Assembly (NCBI GenBank): GCA_964036275.1
Contig: OZ038440.1
Location: 12,437,690-12,501,689 of the forward strand
Length of the DNA: 64,000 nt
Source: Litoditis marina
Lineage: Eukaryota; Nematoda; Chromadorea; Rhabditida; Rhabditidae
Reading direction: 5' to 3'
A program made the position numbers and the translations under genes. This document shows, one piece after another, positions 43,213 to 53,551 of this stretch (position 1 is its first letter; every line of letters starts with the position of its first letter). The notes under the pieces are model-generated. The model worked only from the letters and a program-made list of their open reading frames with translations, searched no databases and was not told where the DNA came from.

Positions 43213-45395
43213 CCAAAACATACTTCTTTTTTACCCACTCAGATTCAAAACACATCGAACAACCTGATGACGTTCTGGCCACATAATTGCCAACTTCTTA
43301 TGTTGAATCATAGTGGATGTGATCACAACTTGGGTAAGATGGTGAACAGATAGTACAGCTAAATGGTGACTTTTCCAAGAGACTTCGCTACGGTGCTAGA
43401 GTCCACCAAGGCAAGCCAAAATCATGAAAAAAAACGCTGCCGCATTCGGGAATGATATTATCATATTTTGGTCGTACACAATAGATCTTTGATAGCACCT
43501 TTAGGTGGGGCTGTGTTGCGAAATGTCGCGAATCGCTGATCTTAGAATGCGTTCTCAGCAATTTTTAGCTATCACGAGTTGGAGGATTAGATGCAGGTGA
43601 GGGGATGTTTCAGCACGTACTTCTACATTATCGTAAAATATTTCTAGCAGTGAAATGAAGTTGCCACAAAAACTGGCCTTATTAAAGGGTTTGAAATAAC
43701 TTTATGCATTTTCTGTGAAAATTGCGAACGTTCGTGACTATTCTACGTTGACAACTATATATGTTTCTCAATCAAACACATTTTTGATATTATATCGCAT
43801 TCCATTCGATTATTGAGACTTTTAGTTCACCTCCGTGAAAACTAGAGAGGAACTCTCAGTTGTGTGAAGAAAGACGAATGTCCTCAAGCTCACATCATCC
43901 AATGTGTACATTCCAAAGTCCAACCAATTACAAGTATACGAAATCACAAGGGATTCTATATGTGCCATTTCCCTCGTGGAATAACGCGGATAATCACATG
44001 CAAAGGTTTCGCAATTGCTTCTCGCAAATTGTCTATAATCGTAAACAGCCGTTGCAGGTGTTGCAGTAACACCTTGTTTGACAATTATCGTAAAATATCG
44101 CCGACAGGTGGTGAAATAAGAGAGTTGATCAGTTTCACCTGCAGCACCGCATAAGGAAACGAACAATGTTCTGAACTAAACTCCAGAACCTATAAAAACA
44201 CTTTGACCAAGTGATCGATACATCCCTTGAGTTGACGAATTTGAGAGAACACAGGGAATCATTGCGAACCTTATGTAGATTTTCACAGAAAACTGATCAC
44301 AGTACAGGAAAGAAGAATGAACCTACCCTTACAACGCTGTGTTTCGTAGAATGAAGACAAATATTACAAACACGTCACAGTGTTTTATAGAAATGTTCAC
44401 ATGTTCACATACTAAATGTCATGTTTTCACAGGTTAGCTCGTAAAGTTCACAAAGCTTATCGAAGACACTTCTCATGAAGATTGAAGTCATACATGTGTT
44501 TCGCAGTCGTCTTCTCACGGCCCCGTTCGGTTCCGAAGCTCAATTCATGAGAACCCCGACGTTTTTTTTCAATCCCGCGCCTGCCGTTCACGAAACTCTT
44601 TCTCTGAACCTGCATCCCGGCGAATTGTAAGAACAAGTACAAAGTGCGTGCTCGCAAAAATGTGAGACATTGGTCTGATAAACTCCTAAAGAACAGCCTA
44701 CAAAATTGAAACTAAATCTTTCGTCCTTCACGGTGAACGCCGCTTAAGATTGAGACCGCTGTGTTTGTGATTTGATCACGTTGCTTTTCGATATAAACTC
44801 GAAAGTTGTGTGTAGCGATGAAACTGCAACGAAGGTTTGGTGACTTCCTATACGAAACTATATATATTGAACCATAATAGCTCGCGCCAATATTATGGGT
44901 TTGTTCGACGAACTCGTTTTCCAATTCATTTCTCCGTAGTTCGTGCGGTTTCGTTAGTCGACATGGTTGTGTACATCTCCATGGCTACCTGTATGACTTC
45001 AATTTATTACATGTGAACCAGCCTATCTATAGACCCTTGATTGAGTTGGCAACCCGAAGCCAGAAAATTCATAGTGTAACATAATTGTCTGGGGAGCGCA
45101 ACTAAATGATTAATATAAAGGTTACAATTAGATCTGCATACACAATACAGATTTCGCACGACGACGAGACACGGTGGGATCAAACTAGAGCACAGAAAAA
45201 CATACAATATACCGTTTTGGCTTGAACTTCTCTGAATAATACCACGTAGAAACGTGATGCTTCAGAAAAATATTGCAGACAAGATGATTTCGTTCAATCT
45301 TGTGGGTTTCATTGCGGTGCGTCTTAGGTTAGGCCAAATAGAAACAAATTTCCCCTATAATGTGAGTGTGAATTCAAATGAATATAAGATAACAC
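43213..45395. other. Repeat-rich stretch without a confident gene
   Basis: A dispersed repeat shared with intron 2 of channel C lies at about 43275-43410. Overlapping open frames on both strands at 43822-44166 (114 codons on -, 96 on +) have no splice partners or motif. A basic open frame on the - strand at 44457-44657, preceded by a possible acceptor (CGGGATGCAG), could be a terminal exon (RGREKTTAKHMYDFNLHEKC), but nothing joins to it. None of these is strong enough to call. Confidence 0.4.
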
Positions 45396-45401
45396 TTTAT
45401 T
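45396..45401 (-). terminator. Poly(A) signal (AATAAA on the - strand)
   Basis: TTTATT on the + strand, 35 bases beyond the TGA of the - strand gene that ends at 45436. Confidence 0.55.
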
Positions 45402-45435
45402 CGTAATTTAGATTTCTAAACGTGTTTTTTTTCGT

Positions 45436-46447
45436 TCACGAGGATGGCGTGGTGAGGATGTCGGTGATTAGGTCGGTCGAGGTGTCATTTCCCCATTCGG
45501 CAGTGGAATCATCGGACATCGGTGCCAGGAGGTTGGCAATTAGAATTATCCAACAACTGACTGAAATTACGTTGGTATAGGCAGGGATAGAACGGTCAAT
45601 AAGCTTTTTGGTTTGCTTTGGTTTTGGAAAGAGAGAAGAGAAAAAGATGAAAGAGAAAAAGATGAAAAACGTAGAGTACGCCAGCCAAAATGTAACGTAA
45701 AAACTTTTACGTTTATGAGCTGAGTAAAACATAACATCTGTGATTTCATTATACTCAGTTCCACCAATCCATAACGATTTACAGCACCCTCGAAGATTTG
45801 AATGGTATATTTTATATTAACGCATAGATCCGTTTTTAGAACAAATTATCGTCACTTCAAAACTGTTTGGGAAATGTAAACGTAGTAAACTTCTGTAAGG
45901 TTGCGTAAATATGAAAATAACCAAGCAAGGAAGCCTTTAACTTGACTACAAAGTATTAACCATCTCAGACAAATGCCTCGGTTTCATCAATGGACATTAT
46001 GACTCGTCATCTTTTTGTCTTCATCGAGTGGTTTTCTTTTTAAAGGTAGGCAGAGGAAAGGAAACAGGGCGAGGGACCCCGCGTTGTGCCGTATCTAGTA
46101 CGGGTTATGGAAAGGGGTGACGTGAACAGAGCAGTGAGACGCAGAGATGATACCTCTCTAAATATAAAGCTACTGAACATCTTCACTCATGTCGCTCTTC
46201 GAAGTACTAACAAGCTTCTATTATAGAACAAGTTAGTTTATGTGTAATTACATGTAAAATCTAACTATAACAAAAATATTGAAGCGCCAGAAAAACTATC
46301 AAGGAACCAACTAAACCTCTATACTTTATTAACATATAGAGTATTCAATAGAGAAGCAAGAAGAAACTCACCGAGAAAAACTAGTCCGAGTGGCACGAGT
46401 TTTCGTGCATCAATTCTATCCAGAAGAAGTGCGGCACACACAGCAAT
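45436..46447 (-). CDS. 3' end of a multi-pass membrane protein gene, family unknown
   Basis: Two exons on the complement: 46372-46447 (acceptor TTTGTTCCAG, donor GTGAGT) and 45436-45560 (acceptor GTAATTTCAG, TGA at 45436-45438), joined in phase 1. They encode two membrane helices (IAVCAALLLDR; PLGLVFLVSCWIILIANLL) separated by the short polar RIDARKLV turn. A hydrophilic Thr/Asp/Ser-rich tail of about 25 residues follows (DDSTAEWGNDTSTDLITD). Upstream exons are not certain. A strong donor (ATG|GTGGGT) at 46741 with open codons before it (IVILVHFPKSKLM) could be the preceding exon, but its acceptor is poor. A transporter- or tetraspan-like protein is possible, but I do not recognise it. Confidence 0.55.
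45963..46105 (+). repeat. Dispersed ~145-bp repeat, copy 2
   Basis: Near-identical to 16216-16362. It lies within intron 1 of the partial membrane gene, between its two exons. Confidence 0.8.
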
Positions 46448-48330
46448 CTGGAACAAACTACAAACTATGAAGAAGGAGGTTTCTCTATCAACTCACATAT
46501 CGAAGTGAGAAAAACTTTCACATTTTTCTCATTATACTATTCTATATCAGAGAAATATCTGGTATATATAGTTTGTAAAACAACAAGAGAATGACGGGAA
46601 GCAATTTAAATTGCATGTTTCCATTTCCGAATAGCTACTTGTCCACTAGTTAAATTGAAAAATTTATTGAAATAGTGGAAATGAGCGGGAAGTATACTGA
46701 AACTGTACGTTTCTACAGTGGAACATTCAAAAAGACCCACCATTAGCTTGGATTTCGGAAAATGGACCAAAATCACTATGGATACTTCCGTTGGAAACCG
46801 AAACGGATGAAAAACGTTTTATGTCGCGGTAAGAAAGAATGCATAAAGCAATTGAAATAACATATAGAAAACTGAAATCGTAGTTTGTTGTGTGGTTTGT
46901 GATATAATATCACAGAAAACATGTTCTTAATTAGGATGTTATGTTGCATGACTAAGCGGTGCTGATGAACAGGTTTAAACTCAGAAAATGAATACAAATA
47001 GTCAGATTTTCTTATCAGAAGATAATTTTGTCTTGTGCCACTGTTTTCTAGTTTTACGTTTGTTCACAAAATGTTGAAGCTTACATACAAGACTTTCAAA
47101 AAGATTGTTAAACATGTTTAAAGAATCCGTCCCTCTCTTATTTTCACTTTTGAGTTAACAATCTGACCCTATGGCAAATGAAAAATCATGATCAAAAATA
47201 TATAGCTTATATCCCTATCTTGCTTCGTTTTCTCAGAAAAGCGGCTTACGTAATGACACCGATAGGGGGGTTGCGTACGGGTTATGCTCAAAATAGCCTA
47301 TAGAAGTGCAAAAATGATTTTAAAACACTTTGTCACATACGAATACACAATACTAAATTGAAAAATGAAAATAAATCTGGATGTAAATGAACCAAGTCAA
47401 AATACGTCACAGTGAAAATGTTCATGTCCCCTTCTTTATTGTTTGATATTATGCAAATTTTACAAATTTTCAATTAGGAAGTTTTTTCATGGTCTATGGA
47501 AAGACATTAAGAAACTTTTTTGAGCTTTTTAAATTTTTCGTGAAACTCAAATTATAGCGGAACGGTTTCTTTAACCACTGAAGTTTGATGACATTTCCTT
47601 CAGTTCTTTGAACATACATACCAAAATAATCTTTCCATGATTTTTCAGTTGCGGTGTAAAATCGTTCCGAATCGGCGATGTTTTTTTTGCTCTAGAGAAC
47701 ACCACTTTCTCAAGTGTCTGGGTCACTTAACTGAACCTGTTTCCATAATTAGCCAACCTATTCGGTTCTGTTTTCAAAGGCAATTATCCTTTCCCCGGAT
47801 CTGTTGTCTTTTCCCAGCCGCAGCCTAATCGGTTTCCGTGAAAATAAGTTTGCTGAGAAGGATTTGATCGATTATCTGGTGATATTTAGGGTCAGCGCCC
47901 CTCTCACCGTCCCAGTATCAAGTCCGCGCAGCAGTCGCCCGACCCGGCCTCCTTTTCCTTTTCAGTTGTTCTATCTTATCTCTTTATCCTATTAGTTGTT
48001 CCATCTCATCACCTTACCTAAACATTCAGAGGTTTCGCGAACACTTACCACCCAACCTCGGTTTTTTCCGTAAACTGGTGGAATTTCGTATTCTCATCGT
48101 ACTACTCATGTACAAACTCGACTTACATGTAGTTTTGAATTACTTTTGTTATAATCTGAACTTAACATTGAAACAGTATATTTATAACAGTTGTTTGAGA
48201 AACACCTGATAGTTTACGACTTTGCAGTTTTGCTCACTTTGCATTTTTCTCTTGTTTTAAAGACTCTTTCCGTTGAAGATTTGTTCTAGTTCACCTGTGT
48301 GTATTCCACTTGGTTATAGATGTCCAATTT
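46448..48330. other. Intergenic region with repeat remnants
   Basis: It contains the inverted partner of 37290-37665 at 47210-47577. At 47637-47828 is an open frame with a zinc-knuckle-like CFFCSREHHFLKC. No complete gene is evident. Confidence 0.45.
47237..47398 (+). pseudogene. Broken copy of the exon at 37451-37628
   Basis: Acceptor TTCGTTTTCTCAG, then KAAYVMTPIGGLRTGYAQNS and Leu before TAG at 47301-47303. The rest of the exon is still recognisable at DNA level (GGATGTAAATGAACCAAGTC) but contains further stops. It is inverted relative to the intact copy. Confidence 0.65.
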
Positions 48331-48333
48331 CAG
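48321..48333 (+). promoter_or_regulatory. Probable spliced-leader acceptor of the Cys-rich gene
   Basis: TGTCCAATTTCAG ends six bases before the ATG at 48340 with no exon to join upstream, as in trans-spliced nematode genes. Confidence 0.5.
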
Positions 48334-48339
48334 TTACCC

Positions 48340-51300
48340 ATGTTACGGTTAGCGGTCGTCTCAACTCTTCTGGTGAGTGAAAGTCAGAACCTTCCACTCT
48401 GCACTTTAACAAAGTTGTTGAGTTTTTAGTGTATAAGATATGACCCCGAAATAAAGTCAAGATATTTAGGAACCATTGTTGTTTGTGTGAAGTTTAAGTA
48501 ACATTGTGTTATTACTGTCGCTTATTTTGAAGGTAGTGAATCGCCACGAAGTTACAAATCCCGAGAAGAAGGAACATTTACCAGTAATTTTTTGTTGTTG
48601 GAAGTATAAACGTTTTTTTTTCACATAACAAACTCCATTTCAGGCTGTAGCTATTGGACAGGACTGCTCCAACCCACAGGCCACTCGAGCCACTTTTGGC
48701 AGTTATCTACAATGTATCAAGGAGGGTCTCGATAGTAACTATGGTCTGTACGAGGATGAGATCAGAGAACACGGAAGGTAGATCGAACTCATACTCTCGT
48801 AAAACGAATGAATCGAGTGAATCACTTTCGTGATTGAAATTGTGTTCTCATTTGTCCACATTGAGTTTTGTACAACAATTGTGGCACAGGTGTAGCATGT
48901 TTAATATTCACAATAATAGTTTCTCTTCTCCTTATACTGAATCTAGCACCCCAACCGCACTACTTTATTTCAAATCACAAAATTCACCTTTTGTATAGTT
49001 GAAAGAAGTTTTTCATAATAGATCACTGTATTGTACTTTGTTCAAACCTTCAATAATCTGTGATCTTGTTCAGAAGAGCTGCCAGTGCCTGTTTCGCCAG
49101 CAGCATCAGCGAGGGTAACCAGAAGAACCGCTGCGTCCTCAGCATCAGCGACCTGAACCAGGTGGCCTGGGACCGCCACGGTCCCCTCAGAGACTGCACC
49201 ATCTGCAGAACTGTTAGTTTCTTGTTATCATGTCTTTATGTTGTAGATTTATAACTTTTTATATTATTGTAGTTGAAGTTCCTTTATATTATTTTAATTG
49301 GTATGAGATAACACGAGTAGTTGGTCACCTATCTAACGGAAGTGCAAATATTGACCCTGCACCCATGGAAAACTTTTTTTCTAAAACGTAAAGAATATGA
49401 ATTTCTCTGTTTTACATTATATTTCTTGTAGTTTGCTTCCGGTGCTATTAAGGCCATCAAGGCCACTCCAGCTGAAGATCAAAAGTGCATCCGCATGGAA
49501 GTCACGAAAGGTAAATACACCATTTCACGATTTCATTATTTCACCATGTCATAAACCGCCATTTCATAATAAACCAATTTCTCAAGTTGGAATTTCAGTT
49601 TACAATAGTTTCGATTCTCACGTAATGGTTTTTGAATTATTGTAATTGACACACTTTCACAATTGTCAACTTTCTCAAATTGGCGAAAGTATATAATTTA
49701 GATTTTGTGAACACGACATGTTTTTGTTTGCTTGTTCATTAAGAGCAATCCCCTTACATTATATTTATTCTTAATCATTCATCATTTTGGACTGTTTTAG
49801 AATTGGTCATCGTAATTTGCATTCACCCCCTTTATAGCGATTGCCCGTGAAGCCACGTACTGTATTCGCAAGAAGATCGCCAACTTCCCCGGAGTTCCCG
49901 ATATTCCGGATCTCGAGGAGGGATCATTCGAGTTCAAGGACTCTGTGTGAGCATTCTGCCAACATTCGAATGGGTTGTGATCGTATGACTAATTCTGAGT
50001 TGTAGTTTGCTCTGCGCACACATCAGAGTACGTATGCAAGAAGATCGGAGCACCTTCATTCCATCCTGCGTCTCTCGCTCCGCCTCACTATTTCTTGTCT
50101 CTCACATCCCAGCGGGATGTAAGAGCAGAGTAATAACGTATGTTTGAGGAGACGCAGGATGGGATGAAGGTGCCGGCATCTTCTAGCGTACGTACTCAGA
50201 GGTTGCGAATCACAGTTTAAAAGAGTAGGAATCAAAGTCAGCCCCTTGCTTGGACAACACCAAATTTCTAGCTTCCTTGCGTTCTATACATCGTAAGAGA
50301 ATTCTGGAATCACTCTTTTATATTGAAAACATTGTTTCGATAATGATCATATTTTGTGGGTAATTTGTTATACGCATTTGGAAATGTAACTTCAGCATAA
50401 TAACCAAGTTCACTCAGAAACAAAAACTCACGAGTTGTTTGAAACTGTGTGGAGACCAGCGTCACCAAGGATATATTTTTCTGGATCCACTGTAGCCAAT
50501 CATCATCAATCACTCTATAAAAATGAAAACCGGTGTCCGTTTTGTAAAAAGCAAACAAGCTATGATGTCATTCATTCGCCCAATATGATACGCTATCCGT
50601 TATCGGAAAGAACAATGTCTTCGAGATGTTGGGGGGAGTAGAAAAGTAACTAGGTGGTCTACCTAATTTCTGTAAAAAAAGGAAGACTCGTTATCAGTTT
50701 AAGTTACTACCTTTTCTGTATCGATACATTTCTGTTTAGTGTCCGGCTCAAAACTTATTCTATTCTGTGATATTATAAGTTCTGCGTTGCAATCTAAAAT
50801 TTTCTTTCAATTTGAACAAAATAACATCATTATTAAAATGTTTTTTTGCAGCATCTCTTCGTTGTCAGACCACATCCTCATCCATTCCCGTCTTTCTTTC
50901 TGCGGCGAACGCAAACCCCAGAGAGCGGCCAGCACCAAGAACTGCCTCAAAAACCCATTCATCGGATACCTCGGAGAACACTGCAAGAGTGAGCACTTAC
51001 CTACGTTGATCACCTATCAAACTGGTTGTTCGGCAACCTGACCGGTTTTGTAATAAGTTCCTGAGGTTACTTGACACGTAACCGGAAAATAACCTGAAAC
51101 CTAGTTCCGGTTACCGTTCAAACCAACGCTGAAAATGCGTTAGATGAAAATAAAACCGTTTTTATTTTAGTTAACATACGGGTTACCTACTCGAAAAATT
51201 ATTCAGCAATAAACCGAGTGATGTAACATAACCGGTCTCGGTCACGTCTCGGGCGCAGCCCGGGCAGAGAGATAGAGCCGTTCTGCAACTTTTGATTTCT

Positions 51301-53048
51301 GCTGTGTTTACCAGATTACGCAAACAACGAGGTCATGTATCATATGAGCTGTTAATTTTACCTCTTTCTAGTTCTGTCTAACTGCGACAGCCGTTATGCC
51401 GTCGGTTCGTGCTCTCAGACCATTCCCTCCGTGCGCGGCGCCACCTGCGCGTGTATCACCGAGGCGCGCGACGACCTGAAGAAGAGAATCGCCTCCATCT
51501 CCAACGTGTTCAATGATGTGAGTTATGAAACAAATCAAGATTCTCGATGTATCTGGGAACATATTTGTTACCGGGAAGTACAGAACTACTTTGCAAAGAG
51601 TTTTTTGTGTAATATTTCATGCACGTTCGGTTTTTGACGTGTCTTGTATCCTTTTCAATGTGATTAGGAGAGAAAAAACGTGGTGGTTCCGAAAAACTAA
51701 ATTTATATTCAACGGTTTGAGGAGGAGTAACATTTTCAATTTGTTCTGCAGATCATCAACGGAGGCCGCGGAATCGCCATTGGTTCTTCCAACAAGGTTG
51801 ACATCTGCGTGGCCAACATCAAGAAGCAAATGTGAGTTATTTTTCCTAATTCTCTAGTCAATTCGCTATCTTGTTACTCAGACATTTTAGCTTTGGTGGA
51901 CGAAATGTTGAGATGGATGAATTGTTTGGTTTTCTGAGAAGTTGAAGTTTCGGAAAAGAAGGTCCCTAAGCATTTTCATACTATCATTGTGTCTGAAAGA
52001 TAACTTAAATGTGAAACAGATTTCTAAGAGTATAGCAATAATTAAACAAGAACAATACTTCCAGGATTACCCCCGTTAACGACTGGGTTAACGTAATTGA
52101 CGCCGCTCTTTCCACTTGTATCAAGAGAAAGCCAGCTGGACAGAGTCTCGGAATGGAGGCCATGCTCAACGTCGGATGCAGAAAGGTTAGCTGACGGCTA
52201 GATCGCTATAATTTCGTTTTTTCTGATAAACCAACAACGTCTTTATTTTTTCTTATACAGAGTGAAATAATTGGCGCCCATTCGCTAAAACATTAGTTAT
52301 AGGGTAGCGTTATTTAGTGTAGACAGCTTTCTTGCACAGATGCACACAATTCATTTGACGATTCACTCAATATATTAGCCTCGCGTCAGTAATCAGGAAT
52401 CAGTGTTAATCACATCGTTTAGGTGATTGCTGACACCACCGGCGCCGCTTCTTCTCAGCTGAAGACCGGCTTCGACTTCGTCAACAACCTCATCGACGCT
52501 ATGGTGGAGCGTAGTGGAAGATTCTGTGGTGGAGATCACTGCCTGTCGGTTAGTGTCCGATCGATACTCAATATGGGGATGTTTGATCCTAATTGTAGTT
52601 TGATAATTCATATTTAATAGTTTGATTTCCTTTTGCTGTAATTATATTGCCATAATCGCTGTAACCCACCAATTTTTAGCGAACAACAACAGGAGAAAAC
52701 TATAAACAGCGGGATAGAGCATATATTCATAAGGAGACTTGTTTAGGGAAGAGGGAACCCTATAAAACCGGAATTGCGTACTTTCACGCGCTACTAATGA
52801 GTTAAATGGGTTTGCAACAAAACTTTTGATATACTTTCCAAAAAACGTGGAAAGTTTTGAGTTTTATAAAGAATATTTTCTTTTTTGGTGGCAGAAATCA
52901 CATCATCTGCACAAAATCACAAAAACCATTTGACCAAAAAGTCACGTGAGTCGTGCGTTTTGTTCCCACAACTAATAAGATTTTTTTCAGAACCACTAAC
53001 AACATGGCTCTATGCGGACGCGAAGGAATCACTACCCTAACTTATTGA
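48340..53048 (+). CDS. Cys-rich, probably secreted protein, about 390-400 aa, family unknown
   Basis: Exons 48340-48372, 48533-48583, 48644-48777, 49074-49212, 49432-49510, 49838-49946, 50852-50988, 51372-51517, 51752-51831, 52065-52185, 52423-52548 and 52991-onward. All internal phases agree. The N terminus (MLRLAVVSTLLVV) looks like a short signal peptide. The rest is soluble, with about 20 Cys at wide, regular distances (QDCSN, LQCIKEG, SACFASS, NRCVLS, DCTIC, QKCIRM, TYCIRKK, SFCGERK, KNCLKN, HCKILSNCDSR, GSCSQT, ATCACITEAR, DICVANI, STCIKRK, VGCRKV, RFCGGDHC). This suggests repeated disulphide-bonded helical units. I do not recognise the family. Codon use is strongly biased (GCC, AAG, ATC, AAC), as in highly expressed worm genes. 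With the strong donor at 52549 the last exon gives only Asn-His-stop (52999). With a weak donor at 52545 (CT|GTCGGT) it reads on through NNMALCGREGITTLTY to TGA 53046-53048, which looks more like protein. Confidence 0.8.
50030..50210. repeat. CCTGCGTCTC-family inverted-repeat element, copy 5 (intron 6 of the Cys-rich gene)
   Basis: ATCCTGCGTCTCTCGCTCCG on the left and GAGGAGACGCAGGATGGGAT on the right, with central ATCCCAGCGGGATGTAAGAG and flanking CAGAGTACGTATGC / GCGTACGTACTCAGA. The best-preserved palindrome of the family together with copy 6. Confidence 0.85.
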
Positions 53049-53071
53049 TTGTATATTTATGGTTCATCATG

Positions 53072-53077
53072 AATAAA
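53072..53077 (+). terminator. Poly(A) signal AATAAA of the Cys-rich gene
   Basis: AATAAA 24 bases after the distal TGA. It faces the convergent K2P gene, whose own signal is at 53187-53192. Confidence 0.65.
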
Positions 53078-53186
53078 CTAATGTAGATATGGAAATTTAT
53101 TGCCCGGTTTGGTCAAAGTTCAACGTAAAAACTTATCTTTTTTTTTCCAAACGTTTTTTTCTGCATCAAAAAAGACAACAAAACAT

Positions 53187-53192
53187 TTTATT
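53187..53192 (-). terminator. Poly(A) signal of the K2P channel gene
   Basis: TTTATT on the + strand, AATAAA on the - strand, 360 bases beyond the TGA at 53552. Confidence 0.45.
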
Positions 53193-53551
53193 GAGAAAAT
53201 AATATTTTTAACATCCGAGATCATAAACTGAATAATGCTTGCAAACTTCCCCGTTTGTTCCAGATAAACGGAATATGGAACACAAAAAAAACGCAAAAAT
53301 GAAAGACCTAGTGGAAATTGTATTCAAATGAAGAAATAGAACATTCATGGAAATGCAGATATGCCGCTGGAAACTATTCTCTCGACACATTGACTGACAC
53401 CTGTACTGAGCAACCTCAAATATCTAGTGAAGGATCTTGTAGTTTGATTCCGCTACAGTATAGGCGTGGGAGAAAACTTATGCTGAGGTTACTGTTTACT
53501 GGATCAAATCACAACTCCCATTTCAACGAACCTAGTGGACTCATTGGGTTG

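Noticed and set aside
43822..44166. 114-codon open frame on the - strand
   Set aside because: An open frame of 96 codons lies opposite on the + strand, neither has a motif, a signal peptide or splice partners, and the translation is not Cys-patterned.
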